Below are positions 7,146 to 15,311 of a DNA stretch of 38,219 nucleotides, one piece after another. The DNA lies in the NCBI GenBank assembly GCA_022820365.1, contig JAJEFO010000037.1, forward strand, positions 1 through 38,219, in the 5' to 3' direction. The position numbers and the translations under genes were made by a program. The notes beneath the pieces are model-generated. The model did not search any database. It was not told where the DNA came from and saw nothing but the letters and a program-made list of their open reading frames with translations. The stretch's first letter is position 1, and each line of letters starts with the position of its first letter. The stretch is from Silicimonas sp. (lineage in GTDB: Bacteria > Pseudomonadota > Alphaproteobacteria > Rhodobacterales > Rhodobacteraceae).

Positions 7146-8315
7146 TCACGCCGGGATCTTGTAACCGTCGTCGCCGGCAAGGAGATTGCGCGCGATGACA
7201 TTGCGATGAATTTCCGAGGTGCCGTCGAAGATGCGATAGACCCGGGCGTCGCGGTAATGGCGCTCGACCGCCAATTCCTTGCTGTAGCCAGAGCCACCGA
7301 AGATCTGCAACGCCCGGTCGGCCACGCGGCCGAGCGTTTCGGATGTCTGCAGCTTCACGGCCGAAATCTGCGTTCTGGCCGACTTGCCCTGATCCAGCAT
7401 CCAGGCCGCCTGCCAAAGCGCCAGCCGCGCCGCATTGATCTCGACCGCGCTGTCGGCAAGCATCTGACCGACCGATTGAAAGCCGCCGATTGGCTGCCCG
7501 AACTGGTGACGTGACCGGGCGTGCTCGACGGCCATTTCCAGAAGCATCGCCGCCTTGCCGACGGCCCGTGCACCGACCTGCGCCAAACGAACTCGCCCGA
7601 GCGTGCCGAGCGCCAGTTTCAGGCCGCCACCTTCTTCGCCCAGCAAGTGTTCCGGTCCGAGATGGACGTTCTCGAACGTCAGTTCGGCGTGGGTCGTGCC
7701 ACGCAGCCCCATCATCGGCACGTCCGATCCAAGCGTCACTCCCGGCAAGTCGCGGTCGACAATGAAAGTCGATATGCCCCTTGCTCCAGCACGGGGATCG
7801 GTCACGGCAGTCAACACGTAGAAGTCTGAATGGTGCGCATCCGAGATGAACTGCTTTTGACCCGTCAATGACCAGCCGTAGTCTGTGGGCGTTGCTCGCG
7901 TTCGGATGGCCGCCGCGTCGGACCCGGCTTCCGCTTCCGTAAAGGCAATGGAAAACGTCCGGTCACCGCGGATCGCGGGAATCAGCCAGCGTTCCCTCTG
8001 GGCCTCCGTTCCAGCCAGCAGGATGTCGTAGACATTGCCAAAAGCGCGACGGATCAGGATATCGGTAGTACGCCCGAACTCCTCTTCGACAAGCATCCAG
8101 TCCATCGTCGACAGACCGCCGCCGCCCAGCTCTTCCGGCATGTTCATGGCGTAGAGCCCGATCGTGCGGGACTTTGCCTGGATCGCCTCAGCCAGCTCGG
8201 GCTCCAAATGTCCCGAATCCTCAACCAGCCGTTCCAGCGGGTGCAGTTCGTCATCGACAAATCGCCGGACGGTGCCAATCAGCAGCCGCTGCTCGTCGCT
8301 GAGGCCGAAATCCAT
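7146..8315 (-). CDS. Acyl-CoA dehydrogenase family protein
   Basis: A 389-residue FAD-dependent acyl-CoA dehydrogenase, normal length for the family. Typical segments are MDFGLSDEQRLL at the N terminus, AFTEAEAGSDAAAI in the flavin-binding middle region, and YRIFDGTSEIHRNVIAR near the end. At the position where medium- and short-chain enzymes have the catalytic Glu (YEGT) there is Asp364 (FDGT). Some family members carry Asp here or use a base elsewhere, so activity is not excluded. The start is the ATG at 8315, overlapping the preceding SDR stop as ATGA. It probably introduces a double bond into an acyl-CoA that the MaoC protein could hydrate. Confidence 0.92.
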   Translation of the reverse strand: MDFGLSDEQRLLIGTVRRFVDDELHPLERLVEDSGHLEPELAEAIQAKSRTIGLYAMNMPEELGGGGLSTMDWMLVEEEFGRTTDILIRRAFGNVYDILLAGTEAQRERWLIPAIRGDRTFSIAFTEAEAGSDAAAIRTRATPTDYGWSLTGQKQFISDAHHSDFYVLTAVTDPRAGARGISTFIVDRDLPGVTLGSDVPMMGLRGTTHAELTFENVHLGPEHLLGEEGGGLKLALGTLGRVRLAQVGARAVGKAAMLLEMAVEHARSRHQFGQPIGGFQSVGQMLADSAVEINAARLALWQAAWMLDQGKSARTQISAVKLQTSETLGRVADRALQIFGGSGYSKELAVERHYRDARVYRIFDGTSEIHRNVIARNLLAGDDGYKIPA

Positions 8316-9094
8316 CAATAGTATCCTTTTGCCCCGCCGCCATCGCAGGCAATTCCGGTTCCATGAATATGGCGGGCTGCAGGCGAGCAAAGGAATGCCG
8401 CCAATGCCGCCACATCCGTCGGCTCGCCAAGCCTGCGGATGCCTTCTGAGGCGATCGAATCTGCCTCGACCTGGTCGCGGGTCTTGCCCTGCTGTGCAGC
8501 ACGGTCGGCGAAAATGCCCTCCAGCCTTTCGGTGACCGTCAGACCCGGATGTATCCAGTTCACGTTCACGTCATCCTGCAGCCCCTTGTCCGCCAGCGCC
8601 TTGGAAAAGTTGGCAAGTGCGGCGTTGACCGCACCGCCCACCATGAAATCGGCGGCGGGCGTTCGGGCAAAACCGCCAACGATATTGATCACTGTCCCCT
8701 TCGCCTCCTTTAGCGCGGGCCACAGAGTTCGGCAAAGCCGCACTGCGCCGTGAAACTTGAGCGCGAAGCCGTCCAGCATTTCCTCGTCCGGCTGGTCTGG
8801 AAAGATGCCGCCCTTGGTTGCGCCGGCGGCGTTGACCAGAATGTCGCACCGCCGGAACTTGTCGAGCGCAGCGCGGGCCGCTTCGTTGCACCCCTCAAGC
8901 GTGCGAAGATCCGCGGCACAATATCCAACCTCGCCCCGCCCGGCCTGGGAAAGCCCGTCCGCAGCAACACTCAGCCGGTCGCCATTTGATGCTGCCAGGA
9001 AGACGTTGCAACCGCCCTCGGCGAGATTTCGGGCAATGGCCAGCCCGATCCCTCTTGATCCACCGCTGACAAAGGCGGCCTTTCCGTCAAACAT
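8315..9094 (-). CDS. SDR-fold protein lacking the catalytic Tyr/Lys
   Basis: A 259-residue Rossmann-fold protein of the short-chain dehydrogenase family, with an intact cofactor motif SGGSRGIG (10-17) and NAAG (88-91). The active-site region is altered. Where classical members have Ser-Ser there is INIVGGF, and where YxxxK should stand the sequence is FMVGGAVNAAL, giving Gly and Asn at the Tyr and Lys positions (about 153 and 157). The C-terminal part (GTGIACDGGGAKGYY) is ordinary SDR. It may use another mechanism, bind a nucleotide structurally, or be inactive. The ATG at 9094 overlaps the previous gene by eight bases; a longer start would read unrelated sequence. Confidence 0.88.
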   Translation of the reverse strand: MFDGKAAFVSGGSRGIGLAIARNLAEGGCNVFLAASNGDRLSVAADGLSQAGRGEVGYCAADLRTLEGCNEAARAALDKFRRCDILVNAAGATKGGIFPDQPDEEMLDGFALKFHGAVRLCRTLWPALKEAKGTVINIVGGFARTPAADFMVGGAVNAALANFSKALADKGLQDDVNVNWIHPGLTVTERLEGIFADRAAQQGKTRDQVEADSIASEGIRRLGEPTDVAALAAFLCSPAARHIHGTGIACDGGGAKGYY

Positions 9095-10043
9095 CGTCCA
9101 ACCCTTTCCGATTGCGGGCTTCGAGCCCCTTAACGATCGCCGCCAGCGTTTCGAGCGTGGGCGTTGGAACATCATTCCTGTGCCCCAAATCAATCACAGC
9201 GCCATAGATGAAATCCACCTCGGTTGGCCGGCAGTTCAGAAGATCGACGCATAGCGATGACTTGTTGTCGCCGGTCCCGCCCGGCTCGGTGATCATCTTC
9301 AACCCCCGGACCGTCGCGTCACGGTCAAGCTCGATGCCCACTGCCTCCGCCACGGCCAAGGCTTCATCCAGCGCCCGAAAGGCCGTCGCGTTGAGTTCCG
9401 GGACCGACAGCACTTCGACCGACGTCATGTCGGTCGCACCCGAGGCCGCGCTCATGGCGACATTGCCCAGGAGCTTCTTCCAGATGTCGCGGATTACGTC
9501 CTCCGACACATGGGTCTCAAGGCCGGCTTGGGTCAATGCACGCGCGACTCTTGCCGCCCTTTCGCTTTTGCCGCCTCCGATTTCACCCACATGCGAAGGA
9601 ACCCGGCTGAAATCGCGGATATGGCCAGGTCCCTCCATGACTGCGGCCATGGCCGTCAGCCCGCCAAGGACGTTCTCTGCACCCACGACCCCGCCGATGA
9701 CCTCCTCGTTTCCAAGACCGTTCTGGAAGCTCACGCAAACCGCGCCGTTCCTGACCAGATGCTTGACGCCTTCGGCTCCGGCGCGAGTTCCGTGGGACTT
9801 GCATTGAAAGAGAATGATGTCCGCGTGATCGATTCCTGATGCATCTTCAAATACCTCGACCGACACGGTCCGATCTCCGCCGAAGCCGCTGATCCTCAGA
9901 CCGCCTTCCCGCATCGCCGCCACATGTTCCGCATTGGTGTCAATCATGGTCACGGGCAAGCCGCCTTCCTGCAGGATAGAGCCGAATAGCGCCCCCATGC
10001 CGCCGGCACCCACAACCACGACGCTTGGTTTATTGCCGGTCAT
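9087..10043 (-). CDS. Ketopantoate reductase (PanE/ApbA) family protein
   Basis: A 318-residue NAD(P)-dependent 2-ketoacid-type reductase. The Rossmann motif is VVVGAGGMGALFG at the N terminus. The C-terminal helical domain carries the family lysine in DIWKKLLGNVAMSA and the acidic segment PTEVDFIYGAVIDLG, ending in the typical VPTPTLETL. In pantothenate synthesis this family reduces ketopantoate, but copies inside catabolic operons often act on other 2-keto or 2-hydroxy acids. Here it is second in the operon, 2 bases after the hydratase gene, so I infer a catabolic role rather than vitamin synthesis. Confidence 0.85.
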   Translation of the reverse strand: MTGNKPSVVVVGAGGMGALFGSILQEGGLPVTMIDTNAEHVAAMREGGLRISGFGGDRTVSVEVFEDASGIDHADIILFQCKSHGTRAGAEGVKHLVRNGAVCVSFQNGLGNEEVIGGVVGAENVLGGLTAMAAVMEGPGHIRDFSRVPSHVGEIGGGKSERAARVARALTQAGLETHVSEDVIRDIWKKLLGNVAMSAASGATDMTSVEVLSVPELNATAFRALDEALAVAEAVGIELDRDATVRGLKMITEPGGTGDNKSSLCVDLLNCRPTEVDFIYGAVIDLGHRNDVPTPTLETLAAIVKGLEARNRKGLDDV

Positions 10044-10045
10044 CC

Positions 10046-10921
10046 TCAGTCGAACCTCACATTGATTCTTCCAAGCGTTCCGAAATCCGCTTCAACGCGA
10101 CTGCCCTTGAAAACCGGCTGAGGCACGCAGGCAGCGCCGGTCGAGACAAAATCGCCCGCCAACAGCTGAAATCCCCGCCCGGTCAAGTGGTTTGCCAGAT
10201 CGCAGAGCGCCTGCAGGGGCGGCCCGCGCATGCTGCCAAGAAAATTGTCCGACGGTGTGCCGCCATCCACGCTTACGCGAACTTCATGGTTCAACAGATC
10301 CAGCCCTCGCCAGTTCTCGACCGGTGTGCCGAAAACAAATCCAATGCCACCGCCATTGTCCGCCACGGTCATCAGCGAATACTGTTCGGCATCCAGATCC
10401 TTGGCCAGGAAGCGATTTCCGATAATCTCGACCGCCGGATGCAGCACCGCAATTTCGGCCATTCGATCGGGGTCCTCGATTTCAGCGGGAGTAACGTCTG
10501 CAGTCACGCGAAACGCGAACTCAGCCTCGGCTCGTGCGCCTGGAAATCGCTCGATCGGCAGGGTAACCTCGTCACCTTCCCATGTGACCGATCTGAAGAT
10601 CCGGCCAGGAATGACGTCGCTGTGTCCGTCCAGCTCGCGCATTCGCGCGCTCGTCGCCCCGACTTTCCAGCCAGATATCTCGTCATCGATCCGCCTCGCC
10701 ATTCGGTCGGCCACGAAATAGGCTTCCGTCCGGTTTGTCGGAATTTCCGCATCCCGCAATTCTGCAATCCGCGAACAGCCGAGCCAAGCTTCGCCCAGCC
10801 TGCGTGCAAGCCCGGCAAGCGCAGCTTCGCGATTACTGGTATCGAGCAATCGAATCCCCCTCCCGGCAAAGGCTAGCCGATCTAATGCCACTCTGAACAG
10901 GAATGCACTTGGTGACAGCAT
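10046..10921 (-). CDS. 2-keto-4-pentenoate hydratase / fumarylacetoacetase-like protein
   Basis: A 291-residue protein of the FAH superfamily, MhpD-like. Segments supporting this are ISGWKVGATS, the acidic metal-site region GARAEAEFAFRV, LHPAVEIIGNRF, DNGGGIGFVFG and LLAGDFVSTGAA. The superfamily hydrates or cleaves beta-diketones and 2-oxo-4-enoic acids and decarboxylates oxo-acids with a divalent metal. It is the first gene of the minus-strand operon, and its ATG at 10921 is 71 bases from the divergent LacI regulator, so the operon promoter must lie in that gap. The first ~25 residues are weakly conserved, and a later start cannot be excluded. Confidence 0.85.
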   Translation of the reverse strand: MLSPSAFLFRVALDRLAFAGRGIRLLDTSNREAALAGLARRLGEAWLGCSRIAELRDAEIPTNRTEAYFVADRMARRIDDEISGWKVGATSARMRELDGHSDVIPGRIFRSVTWEGDEVTLPIERFPGARAEAEFAFRVTADVTPAEIEDPDRMAEIAVLHPAVEIIGNRFLAKDLDAEQYSLMTVADNGGGIGFVFGTPVENWRGLDLLNHEVRVSVDGGTPSDNFLGSMRGPPLQALCDLANHLTGRGFQLLAGDFVSTGAACVPQPVFKGSRVEADFGTLGRINVRFD

Positions 10922-10956
10922 GGGATTGCTTCTCTTGGCGGCGGAAAACCAGAAAC

Positions 10957-10974
10957 TTGATTGGTTCGCGTCAA
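10957..10974. promoter_or_regulatory. Candidate LacI operator in the divergent promoter
   Basis: The 71-base gap between the operon's first gene and its LacI regulator contains TTGA-N10-TCAA (10957-10974). This imperfect inverted repeat overlaps a minus-strand TTGACG that could act as the -35 box of the catabolic operon (10969-10974). Only four bases per arm match, so it is a weak candidate chosen mainly for its position. Confidence 0.25.
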
Positions 10975-10992
10975 TGAGGCATCAAAATTCGA

Positions 10993-12021
10993 ATGAGTAC
11001 ATCAGAAAATCAACGAAAACCGCGTGTCATCGACATCGCTTTGCAGGCTGGAGTAAGCACAGCCACGGTGGATCGCGTTCTCAACGGCCGGCCTGGCGTG
11101 CGCGCGAAAACGATCAAGAAGGTGCTCGATGCCATGGATCGCCTTGGCGCATCGACCGCTCGCCCAAGGGTCATTCCATCGGTGCCTGCGGGCCTGACGA
11201 TAGATGTCGTCCTCGCTGAAGGCGCTGGGTTTGCAAACGATGTCCTTTCGTCCGAACTGAAGACCTATTGCGAACGGGTCGGCTTCAGTTACCGTCGAAC
11301 TTTTTCGAAACGAATGGTCCCCGAAGCTCTGCGCCGCACCCTTGACGATTGCCTGGAGCGAGGTACGGACGGCGTGATTGTTCAACCTCTTGACCATCCG
11401 CTGGTGCGCGACGCCATCGCCCGTCTTGCCAACGCGGGAGTGCCTGTCGTCTGCATACTCACCGATCTCCCGGCATCGGACCGGCTGGCCTACGTGGGTC
11501 TCGACAATCGTGCGGCGGGAAGGGCCGCCGGTCTTCTGACGGGACGTCTATGCAGCGATTCAGGCGACCTGGCGTTGTTCGCCGGCGGCGATCTCTATCG
11601 CAGCCACGAGGAACGAGAGGCCGGATTCCGCAGCGTCATACGTGACAGCTTTCGTCACCTCGGGATCCTTGCGACATTCTCCAGCGGTGACGACCCGCAC
11701 CGCATCTACGTCATGGCGCGTGATCTCCTGAAAGACTGCGACAACCTGCGCGGCATTTGCTGCATCGGCGGCGGCAATAGAGGAATTGAGAAGGCTCTCC
11801 TTGAATCAGGGCGGCAGAACCAGATCGTCTACTGTGCCTTCAACCTGACGCCATTGACCCGAAATGGCCTCCTCTCGGGAATATTCGACGTCGTCGTGCA
11901 TCAAGACATGGAGCGCGCGGCGCACACCGCTGTCGATTCACTTGTTCACCACTTCGAAGGCAAGATGCCATCTCCCGGCACGATACCGACCGAATTGATC
12001 ATGGTCGAGAATCTTCGCTGA
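10993..12021 (+). CDS. LacI family transcriptional regulator
   Basis: A 342-residue regulator. The N-terminal helix-turn-helix with hinge region is clear (VIDIALQAGVSTATVDRVLN, then GRPGVRAKTIKKVLDAM). It is followed by a periplasmic-binding-protein-like sensor domain whose late segment IGGGNRGIEKALLESG is typical of the sugar-sensing branch. It is divergent from the ten-part catabolic operon and most likely represses it until an inducer derived from the substrate binds. The fragment at 1381-1673 at the other end of the operon resembles the last third of this protein, which suggests the locus once had two related regulators. Confidence 0.92.
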   Translation: MSTSENQRKPRVIDIALQAGVSTATVDRVLNGRPGVRAKTIKKVLDAMDRLGASTARPRVIPSVPAGLTIDVVLAEGAGFANDVLSSELKTYCERVGFSYRRTFSKRMVPEALRRTLDDCLERGTDGVIVQPLDHPLVRDAIARLANAGVPVVCILTDLPASDRLAYVGLDNRAAGRAAGLLTGRLCSDSGDLALFAGGDLYRSHEEREAGFRSVIRDSFRHLGILATFSSGDDPHRIYVMARDLLKDCDNLRGICCIGGGNRGIEKALLESGRQNQIVYCAFNLTPLTRNGLLSGIFDVVVHQDMERAAHTAVDSLVHHFEGKMPSPGTIPTELIMVENLR

Positions 12022-12039
12022 CAGACGCAGGAGCAGGCC

Positions 12040-12135
12040 ATGGAACAAGTGCAAACGGGCGCTGTCCGCGCGCTTGACGAAGTGCTAGTGGCGGTGGGGG
12101 AGCAAATCACCCGAATTCGTGCATCTGCCGCCTGA
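12040..12135 (+). CDS. Possible 31-residue ORF
   Basis: An ATG 18 bases after the LacI stop, preceded by GCAGGAGCAGG, opens a frame of 31 codons (MEQVQTGAVRALDEVLVAVG, then EQITRIRASAA). It ends 43 bases before the transporter gene. The spacing and Shine-Dalgarno-like sequence make translation possible, but the peptide matches nothing I know. It may be the remnant of a deleted gene or a leader whose translation affects the transporter gene. Confidence 0.25.
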   Translation: MEQVQTGAVRALDEVLVAVGEQITRIRASAA

Positions 12136-12178
12136 CTGGGCCAAATTCGCCATTTCAGAGTGGGAAAGGGAGGGATCG

Positions 12179-12652
12179 ATGGCTGGCATCACACTACTTG
12201 CCGCGGTTACATTTCTTTACGCGGGCTACAACCTGTTCTTGAAGCTGTCGGGGGGGCACGTTCCTTCCGGGGCCACAACAACCATTCTCGCCACGATGTG
12301 CCTTCAAGTCGCGGCGCTTTCCACATCGATCGTGTTTCTTGCGGTACTGGCGGTTCGAGGCGGACAGGTGCTCGCCCTGTCTCCGGGGTCCTATGTCTGG
12401 GCAGCAATTGCCGGGCTATGCATCGGAGGTGCGGAGATAGGCTATCTCTACCTTTTTGGCGGTGTTGGAGGGGTGAAGTCGATGGATGCGAGCATTGCGA
12501 TTCCTACAATTGTGAGCGGTACGATCGTCATCGCGCTACTGTTTTCGTTCCTTTTCCTGAAGGAACAAATTTCGTGGAACCAGGTGCTCGGCAGTTGCCT
12601 GATCCTCACCGGGATTTTCTTCCTGTTCATGCAGCGGCCAGGATCGGCCTAG
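12179..12652 (+). CDS. Half-size EamA/DMT superfamily transporter
   Basis: A 157-residue membrane protein with about five hydrophobic segments. It ends in the typical EamA repeat end LFSFLFLKEQISWNQVLGS, followed by LILTGIFFLFM. Ordinary EamA transporters have two such repeats (about 290 residues); this one has a single repeat and would work as a dimer. The ATG at 12179 follows GGGAGGG at good distance. It lies in the same direction as the LacI regulator and is the only intact transporter gene near the catabolic operon, so import or export of its substrate is a reasonable guess. Confidence 0.8.
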   Translation: MAGITLLAAVTFLYAGYNLFLKLSGGHVPSGATTTILATMCLQVAALSTSIVFLAVLAVRGGQVLALSPGSYVWAAIAGLCIGGAEIGYLYLFGGVGGVKSMDASIAIPTIVSGTIVIALLFSFLFLKEQISWNQVLGSCLILTGIFFLFMQRPGSA

Positions 12653-12864
12653 GGAGTGCACCCATTGCGCCCGCAAATGAACAACCAAATTTGGGCTGAC
12701 CGCATGAGGATTTGCCGCTTGCGGCAAGCGCTGCTCCATTTGTCACATCATTGCTGCAAACACGCGCGATCACGGCAGTTCTCGCTGCATTTCTTCCTAA
12801 ATTCGGCTGTGGATATCCGGCAGAAGATCACGCATCTCCATATTGCCGACAATATTGAGAGAGA

Positions 12865-12941
<77 letters not shown>

Positions 12942-13019
12942 CAATGCGATCTGATAGTACGGTTGCCGCCACTTCGCAAGTGCATCCCTGCGCGAAAGAC
13001 CCTTCCAGAGACGGCTCCG

Positions 13020-14240
13020 TCACCCGAACAGATCCTGGCAGAGTTCCAGTGCGTCAACCAACGCGTCAACCTCGGCCTCGGTGTTGTACAGGCCGAAACT
13101 CGCCCGCGCTGACGCAGTGATCCCGTAACGCTCCATCAGCGGCGCAGCGCAATGGTGACCAGCACGGACCGCAACACCTTTCTTGTCAAGAACCGTGGAG
13201 ATGTCGTGAGCGTGGGCCGCACCGTTGAGCGTGAACGAGAATATTGCGGCCTTGTCTGGTGTCGTCCCCTGTACATTCAACCAGTTGAGCCCGTCGATCC
13301 TCGACCGCACATAGTCGCAAAGCCGGGCCTCATGCCGAGCCACGTTCTCCAGGCCGAGGTCCATGAGATAGTCGAGTGCAACACCAAGGCCGATTTGCTG
13401 AACGATCCCCGGCGTGCCGGCTTCGAACTTCATCGGCGGGTCCGCCCAGGTTATTTCATCCTTTTTCACGTCCCGGATCATGTCGCCGCCGCCCATGAAG
13501 GGCCGCATCTCCGCCTGGCGCTCCTTCCGAATGTAGACCGCTCCGGAGCCGGACGGACCATAAAGCTTGTGCCCCGTGATCGCGTAGAAGTCACACCCGA
13601 TGTCTTGAACGTCTACCGGCATGTGAACCGCGCCCTGGCTCCCATCGACCAGCACCGGGACACCTCTTTCCTGCGCACCGCGACAGATGGACTTCACATC
13701 GACCCTGGTTCCCAAGACGTTCGACAGGTGCGTGACCGCAATCAGCCTCGTCCTTGGCCCGATCGCGTCCAGTACCCTTTCGGGCGGCAATGCACCTGTT
13801 TCGTCCACATCGACCCACTTGAGGACAACCCCCTGCCGCTCGCGCAGGAAGTGCCACGGCACAATGTTGGCATGATGCTCCATAACCGACAGGACGATTT
13901 CATCGCCCGCTTCCATGCGGGGCATCGCCCAGGCATACGCCACCGTGTTTATGCCTTCGGTCGTGCCCGAGTTCATGACTATTTCTTCGGTTTCGCCGGC
14001 ATTCAGAAACCGTGCAATGGTGCCGCGCACCGCCTCGTACTTTTCGGTCGCAAGGTTGGAGAGATAGTGCAGGCCCCTGTGGACGTTGGAGTATTCCTGC
14101 GAGTATGCACGCGTGACCGCATCTATCACGACCTGCGGCTTCTGTGCCGATGCTCCGTTGTCAAGATAGACAAGCGGCTGGCCGTTCACTTCCCGTCCGA
14201 GGATTGGGAAGTCGCGGCGAATTCTCTCGACATCATACAT
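13020..14240 (-). CDS. sufS: SufS-type cysteine desulfurase
   Basis: A 406-residue PLP enzyme that takes sulfur from cysteine to give an enzyme persulfide for Fe-S cluster assembly. Landmarks are [14 protein letters not shown] at the start, [12 protein letters not shown], the PLP lysine in [11 protein letters not shown], and the active-site cysteine Cys364 in [11 protein letters not shown], typical of group II (SufS) enzymes. The ATG at 14240 matches the family start and overlaps the preceding YIP1 gene by eight bases; a second ATG at 14258 would add seven residues. It is the last gene of the suf operon. Confidence 0.95.
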   Translation of the reverse strand: MYDVERIRRDFPILGREVNGQPLVYLDNGASAQKPQVVIDAVTRAYSQEYSNVHRGLHYLSNLATEKYEAVRGTIARFLNAGETEEIVMNSGTTEGINTVAYAWAMPRMEAGDEIVLSVMEHHANIVPWHFLRERQGVVLKWVDVDETGALPPERVLDAIGPRTRLIAVTHLSNVLGTRVDVKSICRGAQERGVPVLVDGSQGAVHMPVDVQDIGCDFYAITGHKLYGPSGSGAVYIRKERQAEMRPFMGGGDMIRDVKKDEITWADPPMKFEAGTPGIVQQIGLGVALDYLMDLGLENVARHEARLCDYVRSRIDGLNWLNVQGTTPDKAAIFSFTLNGAAHAHDISTVLDKKGVAVRAGHHCAAPLMERYGITASARASFGLYNTEAEVDALVDALELCQDLFG

Positions 14241-14820
14241 TGCCGCGCACTCCGACAAGGCCGATCACAATGGGTGAAACGAGGAACGAGAAGAGAAACA
14301 GTGCGATCCAGGACATCACGAACAGCACAAATGATGTCCAAAGGGACTTGAACCCGTGGGCCTCGGCCATCACCGAAACAAACAGCCAGACCCAGTGAAT
14401 GAAGAACACGATTCCGACCAGTCCTGTCAACGTGAACGAAAACGTTGCCAAAATCGGCAGGAGCACGACACCCGCAGTGAAGTACATCCAGACGAAAACA
14501 AACACCAGGAGCACTTGTTCGAACCTGCCATGCCCTCCAAACACCCCGCCAATCTTCCACAGCACCCAGACCAGGAACAATTCGCTGCAGAGTTCCAAGA
14601 CTGCACGCAACAGAGGTGGCAGAGTCGGCACGGGCATCACCAACGCTTCTGCCATCGGCAGAAACCGTTCGACGGCAATGACGTAGAGCACGATGACCAA
14701 GACGAAAGACATCCACACGGCATCGCGCGGCACGGCAATCCGGAACAGTTCAGCCGCAGACGACCGCGGTTCGCGAAGCATGTTCAGCGCAATGCCTAGA
14801 AGTCGTTCCCCGAGTGTCAC
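14233..14820 (-). CDS. YIP1 family membrane protein in the suf operon
   Basis: A 195-residue integral membrane protein with about five hydrophobic helices (for example FVLVIVLYVIAVERFLPM and ALFLFSFLVSPIVIGLVG), resembling YIP1-domain proteins. I chose the GTG at 14820: it follows GGAGGAAGC, overlaps the stop of the gene before it as GTGA, and begins with the family-like TLGERLLGIALNMLREP. Such genes are regularly found between sufD and sufS in Rhodobacterales. Their role in Fe-S assembly is not known to me. Confidence 0.8.
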   Translation of the reverse strand: MTLGERLLGIALNMLREPRSSAAELFRIAVPRDAVWMSFVLVIVLYVIAVERFLPMAEALVMPVPTLPPLLRAVLELCSELFLVWVLWKIGGVFGGHGRFEQVLLVFVFVWMYFTAGVVLLPILATFSFTLTGLVGIVFFIHWVWLFVSVMAEAHGFKSLWTSFVLFVMSWIALFLFSFLVSPIVIGLVGVRGNV

Positions 14821-15311
14821 GCTTCCTCCACGTGCGCTTGCTTCATAGCCAGCATTCCGGCCCATAGGAATGCGCAGAATAGCGCGAAGGCAACAAGGCT
14901 CATTGCTTCAAACGTCAGCCCAGGGGCAAGGCCCGCGGCAATTCCGGACAGAAGCCAGGCCGGTGTCGAGGCGAGCAGCGCCCAAAACAGCGCAGCCCGG
15001 CACGCATAGCCAGTCGCGGGCCACCGAACCAGGCGCAACACGATGTGTACCAACAGCGCAATTGCGTAGAGAACAAGCGGCATGGCGACCAGCCAGGCAA
15101 AGAAGGCGCCCGCCAGCAGCGCATCAAGCCCGACAGTCGAATCTGACCAACTCTCGTGCGCAAGCCTGGGCAACTGTGCCACGAAAATAAGGCCACAGGC
15201 CGTCAAGGCCATGGCAAGCAAGCTGCCTTCGCTGCGAAATCCCCGCATTCGCCTGACCTGAACGGACCTGGGAGTCCGGTAGGTTCTCAAGATATCCAGA
15301 ACAACGCTCAT
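14817..15311 (-). CDS. Membrane protein in the suf operon
   Basis: A 164-residue protein starting at the ATG at 15311, which overlaps the sufD stop as ATGA; its own stop overlaps the next gene as GTGA. It begins MSVVLDILRTYRTPRSVQVR and then has four to five hydrophobic segments, such as ALLAGAFFAWLVAMPLVLY and AMSLVAFALFCAFLWAGM. It seems related in layout to the YIP1-type protein after it. Four-base overlaps on both sides argue that it is translated with sufD. Function unknown. Confidence 0.75.
   Translation of the reverse strand: MSVVLDILRTYRTPRSVQVRRMRGFRSEGSLLAMALTACGLIFVAQLPRLAHESWSDSTVGLDALLAGAFFAWLVAMPLVLYAIALLVHIVLRLVRWPATGYACRAALFWALLASTPAWLLSGIAAGLAPGLTFEAMSLVAFALFCAFLWAGMLAMKQAHVEEA

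Noticed and set aside
9087-10043. Biosynthetic ketopantoate reductase panE
   Set aside because: It lies inside a catabolic operon away from panB/panC; the family also includes catabolic 2-ketoacid reductases.
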